In this document: positions 35,128 through 47,059 of the stretch, piece after piece
Numbering within the stretch: position 1 is the first letter of the stretch
Layout of the letters: the number at the start of each line of letters is the position of its first letter
From: Holothuria scabra
Lineage: Eukaryota > Echinodermata > Holothuroidea > Aspidochirotida > Holothuriidae
Assembly: GCA_037179385.1 (NCBI GenBank)
Contig: CM074179.1
Coordinates: 67,351,806-67,415,805, forward strand
Length of the DNA stretch: 64,000 nt
Reading direction: 5' to 3'
Position numbers and translations under genes: made by a program
Notes under the pieces: model-generated
Database searches by the model: none
The model's input: the letters and a program-made list of their open reading frames with translations, nothing else
What the model was told of the DNA's origin: nothing

Positions 35128-35336
35128 ATTCCCATTGCATGTGTGTGTTTTTACAACTGCCTTCAATCAGTAGACCTTTCTAACGCGACTATTAAAACGA
35201 CTTCGGGGCTGGTATTTAGTTCAGAGATCCCGGTCAAAAAGCTGGTAATCTGCCATTATAACAGAAAGACAACCGAAGATGAATACTACAATGTATTAGC
35301 ATTTTCTTTACAATTGTCGTCATTACGATATCTTTG
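35128..35336 (+). CDS. NLR gene, exon 4: LRR-like segment
   Basis: The acceptor is CCTACTTCTCAG and the exon starts in phase 0, matching the phase-0 end of the NACHT exon 22.5 kb upstream. The product runs IPIACVCFYN..., then SVDLSNATIKTTSG, EIPVKKLVICHY and NVLAFSLQLSSLRYLW, with the spaced leucines of degenerate leucine-rich repeats that form the ligand-sensing part of NLRs. The donor CTTTG|GTAAGT at 35337 leaves phase 2. If that donor is not used, the frame stops at once (TGG TAA, 35335-35340), and AATAAA signals at about 35584 and 35634 could end a short transcript. I cannot place the next exon with confidence. An alternative is that this exon belongs to a different NLR copy and exon 3's own partner is missing. 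Confidence 0.6.
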
Positions 35337-35989
35337 GTAAGTATGTCATTGCCGAATTTTATATCTTTATTTCAAAAGTACATTATGTTAATAGCTTTGC
35401 GCATTTTGAATTCAGTAACACTGTTAGATAATAGCTGCAACATTGTAGAACAAAGGAAAAAATTAATATTAGCCTTTTAATGTTCAAATAGGTGATTCTT
35501 GAGCAATAACATGAAATACTACTTCCATGTCATTTTGCCTTTTATGAATGTTTATATGCTACTGATGAGTGCGTACAGCTCTTAATAAATAAAGAAGGGA
35601 AATGTATGATTCTGAGCATGCAGAGAATATTGAATAAACAATAATGTTTGTAACTTTGAGTGCTTTTCTTCACTTACTTCCTACTGAACTCATGTGCTCT
35701 AGTTATGTCGGATTCCCACCCTTCTTTTTCTTAATTAATAAATTCTTTCGTGCGTTCGTTCATTCATTCATTCTTTCATTCTATTTACAGCTATTTCATG
35801 ATTATATTTTGATTCTTTTATGACTTATTATATCTTGGCTCTGTTTTTTCTGACGCCAAATTTGCTGTGCTAGTTATTGCGTGCTATGTTAATAGCATGA
35901 AGAACAAAAATACAAGATAAAACCAGCCTACAAATCTATTTAAAATGAAACATTCATTAGATAAGGCGTTTTGGTTCCTTCCCGAAGGC
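35337..35989 (+). other. downstream of exon 4; possible alternative 3' end
   Basis: AATAAA words at about 35584, 35588 and 35634 could serve a transcript that stops at 35338-35340. A good acceptor (CATTCTATTTACAG, ending 35790) matches the phase-2 donor of exon 4 but would add only seven codons before TGA at 35810-35812. Both are inferred alternatives. Confidence 0.3.
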
Positions 35990-37000
35990 AGGCAAGGAAT
36001 CTATGCGATGGTGATGTCGTGTGTATGTGTGTTTGTATGTGTGTTTGTGTGTTTGTGATTCTCCTTGTAATCGCGATATCTTGAGAAAGGAATGATCGAC
36101 ACTTTTCATATTTGGTATATAGATTTACCATGGTAAGAGAAAGAATCCTTTTATTTTTGGTAGAGGTCAAAGGTCATTTGAGGTCAGCAGACATCAAAAA
36201 GGGCCCGAAACCTTGTAATCTCGATATCTTGAGTTAAGAATGACCGACACTTTTCATATTTGGAATATAGATTTGCCATGTTGAGAGGAAGGACCGCATT
36301 GTTTTTTTGTGGAGGTCAAAGGTCATGTGAGGTCACCAGAGATCAAAAAGGGCCCGAAACCTTGTAATCTCGATATCTTGAGTTAGGAATGACCGACACT
36401 TTTTATATTTGGTATATAGATTTGCCATGTTGAGAGAAAGGGCGCTATTATTTTTTGTGGAGGTCAAAGGTCATTTGAGGTCACCAGAGATCAAAGATCG
36501 AAAACCTAGTAATCGCGATATCTTGAGATAGGAATGACTGACACTTTTCATATTTGGTATATAGATTTGTCATGTTAAGAGGAAGAACCCTATTTTTTGA
36601 TGAAGGTCAAAGGTCATTTGAGGTCACCAGAGATCAAAAAGGGCCCGAAACCTTGTAATCTTGATATCTTGAGTTAGGAATGACCGACACTTTTTAAATT
36701 TGGTATATAGATTTGCCATGTTGAGAGAAAGGGCGCTATTATTTTTTGTGGAGGTCAAAGGTCATTTGAGGTCACCAGAGATCAAAGATCGAAAACCTAG
36801 TAATCGCGATATCTTGAGATAGGAATGACTGACACTTTTCATATTTGGTATATAGATTTGTCATGTTAAGAGGAAGAACCCTATTGTTTTTGGTGGAGGT
36901 CAAAGGTCATTTGAGGTCACGGTTTTCAGTGGTTTATGAGGACAACAAAGCACCCCTTTTCGGCAAGGAATCACTGAGCCTTTTGGCTTTCTGGTTGTCG
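35990..37000 (+). repeat. tandem repeat family R, array 4 (six units, higher-order copy)
   Basis: After a GT-rich head (36016-36058) come about six units of ~149 bases, each with GATATCTTGAGA, GGAATGACCGACAC, CATATTTGGTATATAGATTT and GAGGTCAAAGGTCATTTGAG. Two adjacent units (36353-36645) are repeated almost identically as a ~293-base block (36646-36930), a higher-order duplication. The tail GGCAAGGAATCACTGAGCC (about 36962) closes it. The head is preceded by GGTTCCTTCCCGAAGGCAGG with CAAGGAAT, an inverted relative of the tail. Confidence 0.9.
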
Positions 37001-37640
37001 GTTACTGTACATCTTGCTAGTGGTGACCTATCAGAGCAACCAGCATGCAAGGAAGCTCCCTTGTATGTTCTCAAAAGAATTAAAACACGGAATGGTTCTG
37101 CGATTTTCCAAACGGTCAAAGGTTAGCTGCTATAAATTATTGTTACTTGGTAAAATTTTAGAGATAGCACCGGTTACAAGTAGCGTAAAATGATGGCTCC
37201 CCTTTCAACAAAGTCGGTTTATAGAGCAAGAGTCAGTAATTTATTGCTTTATGGTATCTTACTGGCTACATATTTATAAGATATTACATTTGTCTCTCTC
37301 CTAATTTTGAAGATACAGAACTATCGTTCTATTTCACCCTCAAGGCATATAGGTTCAATAAGGTTTGGGCTTGTAATTCGAAATGGGTTAATGATGTTGT
37401 GTATTCTTAGTTTGCACGTTTTAGAACCACATCATTTAAATTTAACACAAATTTCCTTCCTTTGCTGGGTTGTTTTGACCATGAGTTCATTAAATTTGAC
37501 TTTAGACCACATACTTTGTTGACTTAGGCTATATGAACTTGATCTATATGTACACACAACGCATGCTCAGCACAGAAATGCTGTGCTATGGTTAGCAGGT
37601 TAAATTGTTAACACTTTGTGCTAGTCGTCCGCCTTGAAGT
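37001..37640 (+). other. stretch without gene
   Basis: No coding segment could be supported. Confidence 0.35.
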
Positions 37641-38049
37641 AGCCTAAGGCCGCGGTGAAACTACAACGGATTCGAATCGGATTCCGATCCATTTTTCCGG
37701 ATAGGGAAGAGCCAAAATTTGGAAACAAGTAAAAAATATTTACGTTGTACCTCAGAACAATCAAAATTAAAGTTATGCTCATTATTTTGTGACGTCACAT
37801 CGATAGACAAATTTTATCGGACTCCACTGTCCGATACAAAATGTATGTCGGAGTGATGGGCACAAAAAAAAAAAAAAAAAAAAAAAATGAGGTGGCATTT
37901 TATTTTTAAAGACATGAGATGCAAATCAAATATTACCAATTGTTGACAAATTTTTGGAACTTTCCAACCATAGATGCAGAAGTTTTAACTAAACCGGAAA
38001 AATCGGAAAGGAATCCGATCCGAAATCCTTGTAGTGTGACCTAGGCTTA
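37641..38049. mobile_element. ~409-bp MITE with TIRs
   Basis: The left end reads AGCCTAAGGCCGCGGTGAAA and continues CTACAACGGATTCG; the right end reverse-complements to AAGCCTAGGTCACACTACAA and GGATTTCG. The arms also share GGATTCCGATCC/GGATCGGATTCC. A 27-base A tract lies inside at about 37863. No coding capacity and no clear target duplication. Confidence 0.7.
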
Positions 38050-38857
38050 ACACTTGTGTTCGCTACGTGGTGTCTGATGAAAACGGTCTGTGAGATGTGT
38101 TAAATTATAATAATAACGGCTGTCACTTGAATTCTTATTCCACGAAAAGCACAGCCACTTATGAAGGAAGGTTGCCGATTCAAGTTTGTTTGAATAAGCT
38201 GATGATTAAAACTTCAAAATTTTTGCTTATTATGAGAAAGACTATGCTTGAAAGTATTCAGGCCACATGGTGGAGAGAATTGGTCTATATAGATGTGTTT
38301 GTCATGATACCTCTCATAAGCTGGAAAATATTAAAACTCAAACCTTCTTTAATTTCAAATCTGAGAGATACCGATGGTTTTCGTCTTCTTACAATTTCAT
38401 TGGTCAAATCTTCGAATCTATCAATCTCTTTGGGTTATACTTACCTTTTATAAAGGTGAGTTTCACCTTCTTGGAATAACTGCCCGTATGGGCATTGCTG
38501 TCCGGAAAAAGAGTAAACTATGGGCCCATCGTGCTTTATTGGCAGAGAGACATTTTGGAAGCTTAGGAAGCGGATGTTCGCCCTTTATACAGTAATTAGC
38601 AGTTACCACATTTAGATACACGATATGTTGTCAACGTAATGAAAATATTAAGAGGGGATTGTGACTGCAATAGGTAATAATTCAATCTACTCATTATTTA
38701 TTTATTTGCGGCGATTGATGGTATGCAAGGATGTACAATACATGAAGAGTAGTTTAATAGAGAGATTAAAAGATAAGAGGGTGTGGTTTAATAGTATGCC
38801 ATGACCAAAGAAAATAATTTCAAACAAGGAGATGTGTAAGAACTTACTCTCTGTCAG
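38050..38857 (+). other. stretch with one doubtful exon
   Basis: An open frame ending at a GTGAGT donor (38456) encodes residues like SSYNFIGQIFESINLF, loosely LRR-like. The upstream acceptor at 38292 with the phase-2 donor of NLR exon 4 would create TGA, so I do not join them. The stretch ends with the acceptor TACTCTCTGTCAG. Confidence 0.2.
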
Positions 38858-39037
38858 TACCCGTTGCATCTACAATGAATGCAAACAACAGAGACGTTCC
38901 TGATTTGCACGAGTTTTGTCGCCAGACAAATGAATTTTATGAATTGAATCTTTTTGGAAGGTTTGATGGGAGTGCTCCTCCTGAAAACGTTCATCTTCGG
39001 AGAGTTCTACGTATTCTTCGAGCCAAAAATGTTACTG
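38858..39037 (+). CDS. candidate exon of unrecognised gene or NLR 3' part (a)
   Basis: An acceptor (CTTACTCTCTGTCAG) and a strong donor (TTACTG|GTAAGT) bound an open segment. It contains ATG at 38875 followed by NANNRDVPDLHEFCRQTN, FYELNLFGRFDGSAPPENV and HLRRVLRILRAKN. The leucine spacing is loosely LRR-like. It ends in phase 1, which matches the next candidate exon exactly. If the ATG is used, this is the first coding exon of a separate gene; if read from the acceptor, it enters in phase 1 and needs an unseen exon between it and NLR exon 4 (phase 2). I do not recognise a family with certainty. Confidence 0.4.
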
Positions 39038-39649
39038 GTAAGTATAATTTGTGTTTTACTTTTAAACATTCATTCCACAGCAATGAACGGATTTCGTCCT
39101 ATGCTGACTTAAACTGAATTTTGCACTGTCAAAAATAACGGTAGATTTACAGAACAAACGAAAAGATAAATGAAATAGAAAAATAAAGAAAGAAATAAGG
39201 ATTAGAGAAAATCAACTTATTACCAAAACTTTTTTGTAATCTTTGTATATCTCCTTATTTTTGTTCAGTAAATTTTCAGCGATTTTAAGTCATTTTACAT
39301 TGAATTATGCCTTTGAAATTGCTGTACTGATGTTCATTGTCCCATGCAACATTTAAATAGGTTTCATTTTCAGCCTCTTATTTTATCTGGTACTCTCTTA
39401 TGACTGCTAACAGTACATTGCAGAGCTGGATGAATCGTTCAGCCGCCTCTCCGCGGTCTGGCCATCTTCTGTAAATATAAAAGCCTCTGTGGGAATTTGA
39501 CTTTACAAACCTGATAGTTTGGCTTAACAAGAATAAACGATATCCTTCAGAAGTAAGAACGTCCAAATAGAGAAAATCAAATGGGAATTAAATGTGACCG
39601 TCATTTAGAAATAAACAACAGCCTATCAGATTGATTAAGCCTTCAGCAG

Positions 39650-39765
39650 CAAAGAACATTAAACGCAACGGTAACGTCCCTTGTTTTTCGTCTACAGTAA
39701 AGTATCTCGGGTTATTCCAAACATCACCGAAATACGTGCTTAACCTTGAGACAGGCCGATGGGAA
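39650..39765 (+). CDS. candidate exon of unrecognised gene or NLR 3' part (b)
   Basis: The acceptor CCTTCAGCAG and the donor GGGAA|GTGAGT bound 116 bases that continue the frame of the 38858-39037 exon (phase 1 in, phase 0 out). The peptide includes KNIKRNGNVPCFSSTVKYLG, then LFQTSPKYVLNLETGRWE. The short VxYLxLF...LNLxTGxWE pattern recalls C-terminal parts of some invertebrate NLRs, from memory and unverified. The following exon was not found; an acceptor at 41761 in the right phase would add only nine codons. Two strong splice sites and phase agreement are the main support. Confidence 0.4.
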
Positions 39766-41014
39766 GTGAGTAATTTCTCCTTTTTTATGTTTTGTTTGGC
39801 AAAGGGCAACAGTAGTTTTATCACATAGTTACTGCACACGATCAGGAAAGAAGTGTAAAATTTTAAAGTTTCCTGTAAAAGTCCACCGAGGTGGACTTCA
39901 CTTTACAAAATCAACCAGAAAATAAACAGTTCGGGAAATAACCAATTTCCGGGAAACCAATTTTCACCCAATCGGGGGAAGATTTTACTATGGGTGGCGC
40001 CATTTTCAAATATCTGTCGTGATACATTGCGATCCTACCGCGCAAATTCAACGGAGATAACGTTCGAAACAGCCTGGCAATATTTATCGATTATAGGAAA
40101 GAGAAATTCGGGTATATTTAAAATCTGTAATGAAAGGGGAATGAAAAAGCTTTTTCCCTTTTGGTTGTTCACCACACCGATTTTGAGATAAATGGCATTT
40201 TTGCTACGTTTTTTGTCCTAAGCTTTATTTAGAGAGTCGACACAGCCATAGGGTTTGTGCAATATTTTCCGCATAAAAGTGTGCAAGTGGATCGTGCTAA
40301 CATTTGTGTTTGTAAATACGTTGTTGAAGGTCTCTTGTATGTGGTTTCGCCCTTTGCGTCTTAACTAAGATATCACATTTGAATACATAAACATTTGTTA
40401 AACAAATCGACGACTGTGGACCGGTAGATACTAAGTGCTCATAAATATTCATACCGTTGAGGCAGGTAAATTTTCTCCCGATCTGGGAAACATAATTTTC
40501 CCCCGAAAACGGTGATCTCCCAAAGTGATAAATCGACAAAGTAAGTACTGCACTTTTGGCTTAATCCATGTGTCTGAAAATTGTGAAAATAATTTGACAA
40601 TGTAGATATTTAACTGCGAAAATAGTTTGACAATGTAGCAGATATTTAACATTATCTTCAATATTTTACAACTGAGATATATCAAAGATTAAAGAAGGAT
40701 AGTTGTCACCAAGACGAGAATTTCCCTGAATATTATATTAAGTGTCAAGATGAGCGGTATTGCAGAATGAATTACGTAGCAAAGACTTAATGTTTAAATA
40801 CAATAGAAATATCATACTGTCTTATAAAATGCTTGTTCTACAAAAAATTCCTAGTGGCTATGTAGAAAGTCGTCCATGTAAAGCACATTTTCACAATGTT
40901 CAGTTTTTGACCAAATACTCTTGTTCTAATAAATCTTTTGATGGAAGTTATTACATGCTAATCACTTTTGAAATCAAAATTGCGAAGCTAAAGCCAACCA
41001 TATAGAGCAATCAT
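39766..41014 (+). other. stretch without supported gene, one hairpin
   Basis: A hairpin lies at 39875-39906 (core AGTCCACC-GA-GGTGGACT with flanking GTAAA/TTTAC). An 81-codon open frame at 40760-41005 lacks splice or family support. Confidence 0.35.
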
Positions 41015-41190
41015 CAGTGGCCGACAATTCGTTTGGAACCTGGGGGATGAGACGGTGCCCGAGGCGACGAGGGAGCAACAGACGCTCCGCCTAAAGGCGT
41101 GCGGTCTAGGGGACCGTCTTACGGCCCCTGATGGAGCCCAGGGGCAAGGCCCTCCTGGGGACCAGGGGACGAAGTCTTCGGAAGCTCTTC
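41015..41190. mobile_element. possible hAT-like fragment
   Basis: It begins CAGTGGCCGACAATTCG and carries the GC-rich block (GTCTAGGGGACCGTCTTACG, CCAGGGGCAAGGCCCTCCTG) typical of the two complete hAT elements in this window. The opposite terminus and a target duplication were not found, so it is either truncated or a different relative. Confidence 0.4.
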
Positions 41191-44100
41191 GGATGTGAAG
41201 TTAATTTGAGCATCAGAATGAACCATATCGCTATGTGTAAAGGGCCCTGATTTTCTATTAAACCAACATGGAAAATTGCAATTTTCTCAACTTGTGTACA
41301 ATCACGCGCGTTGGTCTATGATGCAGCCAACTTGTATGTGAGTAGGTGCACACAAGGGCGTCGTGCAAAAATAAATTTCTGGGGCCAGTGGGAAGTAGTG
41401 GTTGCCCAAAGGACAATTACATCTGAGCGGCGTGGAGCGTACAAAAACAAAATGAAAAACCGTAACCCCAGACATCCGGAAAAGGCATTTCCAGGCTTGT
41501 AAGTTGAATTGAAGCGTTCGTTATTTGGAGCATTCCTATTCAATATAGTTTTCATTGCAATAAGAATGAAAAAATAAATGAGAAAAAGTGGTAAGGTAAA
41601 GTAAAATAATCATTGGGAAGTAAGGTTGGTGGTGTGATGAATAAAGACCATGAACGGCTCTTTCTTTCAAGAGTGAGACTGGGTGGTAGAGAACTGACCC
41701 ACAGCGCGACCATTGGTTCCGGTCAGGGGATATTTTTTTTTGTTCTTTTTTGTGTATCTAGATTTCTGGAAATGGCATTTCTAGAGCCTAATTACTGCAT
41801 TCCGAGAATTGCCCTTTTCAGATGTTTCATGCTCCTGGACTTTTCAGGAAACATTCGGAGGCCTATGCCGGTCTGCATGAATTGCCGGGTGGCTAAAATT
41901 GAGTATAAATATACCATGATGATGGGGGTTGAATGAATTCCAATACAAAAGTAATGAGTGAAGAATACGTTCCTGGGACTATGGTTATGTTGCTATTCAT
42001 TAGCAAGTTACCATCCAGTAGTGCATCGATTAACGAACGTTACTTATGCTCGAGAACATCCTGTTTAAGTGAATCTTAAAAAAGGGTATGGTACTCTCTT
42101 TGAACTCTTCAACCATCAGGCCATGACACACCATAAGGAAGTTTTGGCAGCACTGCCTGATTAATTTAGGTAATTTATTAAATACTCGAATTTAAAATTT
42201 ATCAGATTGGTGTTGAAATTATGTACAAGAAATGATTGGGTGAAAAATATTAGGAAAAGACAGCGGACTTATCACTTATTCAGAAAAAAGACAAATTGTT
42301 TGCTTTATGAGTGGCTTTTTACAGTAGATAGAGAGATTTATCCGCAGGAGTATGACAGCTTGAGATAAGGCTGAAATGTGTGACTCTCAAGCTGAATGAG
42401 TAGGAATTGACAGCCCTGAGAACAGCCTTCCTCAGAATATCGAACTAATTATGAGAGTAGGGTTTACATACTTACAATCAGAGCTTTATTTTTCAAAAAC
42501 AATTTCGCATAGTACTTGACCACGTGCTAATGGTAATTAAATGCATGTTCAGACCAAATTGTATTTACAAACTTGGAGAAAACTGGGCCTTAATGGGCAC
42601 GACGCCTCAGGGTGCATGATGACATGGATTGCATGGGGCTTTGGAAGCATATTGTTTTTGTTCTAACAGATAGGAATGAGCCGGCTATCCAATCTGAGAT
42701 TAGGAAACGCTTAGTGCATCAAAGTGGTACTTAAAATTATACTGTGCAAATGCTTTCAAGTTTCAATGTTTCTTCTTTAAGCAGGAGTGTAGGAATCCTG
42801 AATCTTACGCTACTCGGGTGCACTCCTAATACACCAACTTAACAGGAACAACACCTGAAACGAAGGTCACTCTGTGGCAACCGACTCCTTGGGCATATTG
42901 TAAGGGTTTTTGTGTTTAGCTTAGGAATAACTTGGGTTAACTGGGATGCCCATACCAATCGTGTCAATATCTCGATGAAAGTACTACTTTTGGGTGGAGG
43001 GAAGATTTCATAGATTTTTTGTTCAGGAAATGTGAATAGAATGTTTATTTTGTAAGACTAGGAGAACCGATTTTTTTAAAAAATATTTTTAAAATATGTC
43101 AAAAATAGAATATGTGGCATATAATTTTTATCTCTCTTTTGAAAATCGCGTTGATTTTTTTGTAGGGCATCCCCCTGGTCGAAAAAGAGGCGATATATCC
43201 CTCCCCCCTTCTCCGGGATTTCGGCCTATGGGAATCATTCAATACTCCCGACAGTCAGTCTGATATGTTTCAGAAAATTCCTTTTAAATAGCAATTTCTG
43301 TGGCTTTTCTTTCACATTACTTGATTAACGTTGGTTTTATGGTCTTTGATCCTTATCAAAACGGAACAGAACTAATTTTATGCTAATAGACTTTGTCTTA
43401 TACTTGCAGTAAAACTTAATGTTCAAATCACCATTGCACGTTTGTTCAGTAGAAACGAAGATTTTATTTTGGAGCTTCATCAACCAAATAGATTTGTTAA
43501 ATGAAGTTATTAATTTTACGGAAGAAATGCATAGGCGGGGGAGGCAAAATGGTGAAAAGATGCCCACGCTGAGTTAGGGCAAACGTCTAATAAATCGAAA
43601 TTTGTCTAATTGCGTGAGGCGTTCTGAATTTCACACAATAGGTAGACCTTTGATTTGGATTTGCCCATGACGTTCAGATGAAATATATCAATTAATTCCA
43701 ATTTGAAACGAGGGATAGACTCTCACTGGAATCAAAGGAGAGCGTGTCTACTCGACCGATGTGTAGTAAGCTTTTCCACATTTGATGGTTGCACGCTTAA
43801 ATGTTATATCTTTTGTCGAAAAGGAATTATAGAATGACAATTCTGGTAACAACCTTGACAGCGTTTCCAGCTAATTCTAGGTATTTATTTGTCTGATCCA
43901 TACGTCGACGCTTTGGATTACAGTGGTATTTGGTAGGGTTGGTCGTTTCTTGTTTCAGTAGGTGCTTTAAGGTAGAAGAGGTTTAGAAACTCATTTTGTT
44001 TACAACGGTCGGAATGTTCTTGGTTCTCTGCAGTTTTTCTCAGAACTGTTTCCATCTTGATACCCCGTTTAGTGAAATAAAAAAAAAAATGATGTTTTAA

Positions 44101-44231
44101 AATAAAGTATTGAAGTTTTTAAGGTAATGTACAAAGATAACCTTTTCTTGATAAATTCATTCCTTGTGTGAGGTACTTGAATTTCCATCTTTTAAATACT
44201 GCCATTTCATGATGCATATCAATAAATTAAA
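41191..44231. other. 3-kb stretch without gene
   Basis: No exon, element or repeat could be supported despite scanning both strands. Confidence 0.35.
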
Positions 44232-44396
44232 GGCTAACCAACGCTGGACCGTGCATTGATAGAGGATAATGCACTCAAGATTGTGGTCACTGCAAGCGAA
44301 GCACCAGGGGGTAGCCCGAGTGTATCCAGCGATAGCATTAACCCCTGTGAGTGCATTTTACTCTACTCATGTGCACATGTCTAGCGTTGATTAACC
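44232..44396. mobile_element. 165-bp MITE with long TIRs
   Basis: The left arm GGCTAACCAACGCTGGAC plus AATGCACTCA pairs with the right arm, whose complement reads GGTTAATCAACGCTAGAC plus AATGCACTCA. Each arm is about 48 bases with a short GC-rich middle. No coding capacity. Target duplication not resolved. Confidence 0.75.
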
Positions 44397-47059
44397 TTGT
44401 TCATTCATACACAACAAGATTTTCCTTAAAAAAAACTGAAAACAGAGAAAAGGTCGTTTCTAGGTAATCGCATTGTCCATTAAACGTGGAAACGTTAAAA
44501 CCCTCATAACCGTTACAAGAAATGTTCTTGCGCAAGTAACAAAGTATACCATTGTCTAAAATGGATTCAACACATCCATAAACTATAGAATATAACAATT
44601 AGGTTACTACATTTGGGATATACTGCTATTATTTAAGAACTTCAGTGATCCAAAGAAGGACAGAAATTATCGCCTCGGGAAGTTAGAAGAAAAAAATGAC
44701 ACTTGGCAACCCCTAGCAACGAATTGTACATGCACCGTTGCGACCTAGCCTCCTAAGTAAGCTGGGTAGGTATTTTGCTTTTCGTATGCGTGCACGAACA
44801 TATGCTGCTTTTGTTATCATTATGCATGCTAACGAACTTGAAGGGAATTTAGCTCCGTCCGTACATGTGCATTCGCATATATGCTACATGTTTGCAGCGC
44901 TGTCCAAATGATCTATAGACATCAACAATGCAGTTTTAAATGCAGACAAACCCATATCTCTCTATTGCAAGCTCAGCTGTACATTCTGCCTTTGGGGAAT
45001 CTGGTGGCAAGTTGCTCACTTAGCCACCTTTACCTTAATCACAAGACCACACCCCCACCCCACCCACCGTATAGTGACCCATAGCGAATAATGACAAACA
45101 GTAAAATTCCTTAGGTTGACTGTAGTAGATGCTAGTTGGGCTTGCCTGGTAATTCTTCAGCTGGGTTATTTCTTTTAGATATCACATGATAGTGGCAGAT
45201 GCAGGGAAGGGGAACAGACCCCCTCCCCCATTGCCTGTCTGTGTAAGTAATACGCTTCACAATGTGTCATATATGAAGTATCATAGTGTATCTTAGGTCC
45301 AGCCCACTTCCAAAAGCAAATATTTCCAAAGTGAACAGGAAAACCCTTCCCTTAGACCCCACCCACGTCAGCAATTACTCAAACCTTGTGTCCCCTCTAC
45401 TTCAGCTTCCTTTATACACCAGGCTGATTTAACAATTCATTTTCATTGAGGTAAATGAATTAACACACAGTATTGTTACCCTAAATCAAATTAATCAATA
45501 CTGTATATGGAGGGGACGGGTCAACGAGAAAAAAGCATTTGAGGTGCCCGGAGGCAGTCATGCCCCTCCCCCAAATTAAAACATTTGTCCCCCAATCATC
45601 TCCCAAACTAAAAACACCTATCCTGAGTGTTCAATTTTTACCCAGGGATGTGCTATAACCTAAGCTTCCAACAGGTCCATAGCGAAACAAGGCTTAAACC
45701 TTTCCAGAGGCAGAAAATTTAAGGGAGACAAACTTGCACAGATGTATTATTTCATTGGCACACTCCAAAGGTTTAAGGGGTGGACAATTTTAAGGATGAT
45801 ATGGGTCTGGCTTCCGAGGCCTTTGCACCCTGGACCCCACCAGGGGCCTGAAACAGGCACTATACCTCTCCCGCAGATCTAGCCCTTTTCGCTTGATATC
45901 CTTGTGCCACCAATGAGAAGAGTGGGAAGTAGGTACAAAGAGAATGATAATGTCTGGAATCTGGATTCATTTATGAAGGATAAGGATGCAGGAACAACCG
46001 TGGAACACTTGCAGCTTGGTTTGTCATATCAGATAGATTAACAAATATTCCATGAGTGACTGGGGGTCAATTGATGTGCACCGAAGCTCTAGTTAACCAA
46101 TGCAATTGATTTACAAGAAAAAGTTTATTATTTTTCTGGTATACTAAAATTTTCCTCCTGTATTAATATATACCATTTAAAGAGTGCTTTCTGCAGAAGT
46201 GTTGAATTAAAATTGCTGAATGTAAACTCATGGACACAGGCAACTACTGGAATAACCCTATACACTACTGTAACAATGCCTTGATTGGGAACTTGCTTCA
46301 TGCAGACTTGCCTTAGGGCTAATATATCATGAAAATTTATCAAAACGGCCAAACAGTACCAATTCTCTTTGGTCTATCGTGCAGCTAGGAAAGAAATCTG
46401 TTGCCATCCTAAAATGACACCTGCACAGCAAATTTCAGAAAAATTCACTGGCAATTACAGAGACTGAAACCATTTGAAAAGTGAGACAGACATTTTCAGT
46501 GAGACAGACATTTTGCCCTCTACAGTATAAGTAAGCTCTACCCTCACTTTGTGGTTTGAACTAAATATAGACCTTATTTGAAAATACTATTCACAAAATG
46601 TTGAAAATACGGTAAGCATTAAAACCTCACCTCATTTTCTTTATCCCGTAATAGGCAAAGCCACATTTTCTTTTGGAATTACTTTACTGATATCAATTCT
46701 TATTGCTTGGCTTCAAGGTGAAATAATTCATTGATTTTGCAAAATAAAAAAAAGAACATGCAAAGAAAGGAACGTGTAACAGGGAGTAAAAGTACTCTGG
46801 TAAACACTTCCTCTACATTTCTGATTAACATTGCAGCTTTTAAACAGCAAGTTGCAGAGCATCTACGTGATTTCAGTGATAAATTTACTTTTAATTTACC
46901 ACAGAATCACACCCAGGAATGTTTTCATTTCATTTACCTAACCTATCACAGCATTATCAAGGCCTGTCTATGCAGTTGTAAAAGTCAGTTCAAGCAAATA
47001 TGGGTACACAAGCAAGTCTTGTTGCAAACACTGATGATTTTTTGTTTTTTTTTTTGCAG
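44397..47059. other. stretch without supported gene
   Basis: A GC-rich segment at 45780-45860 (GACCCCACCAGGGGCC) recalls the hAT interiors. A 17-base tandem duplication AGTGAGACAGACATTTT is at about 46480-46515. The last bases form a polypyrimidine tract and acceptor. Confidence 0.35.

Noticed and set aside
38293..38455. Possible NLR exon between exon 4 and 38858
   Set aside because: Joining it to the exon 4 donor creates TGA at the junction, and its phase does not match the next exon.
40760..41005. 81-residue frame after the 39650 exon
   Set aside because: No acceptor in the needed phase and no recognisable domain; kept only as a possibility.
45177..45913. Possible further hAT element (AGTGGCAGATGC start, GC-rich block near 45840)
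   Set aside because: Ends are not inverted repeats and no 8-bp duplication is present.
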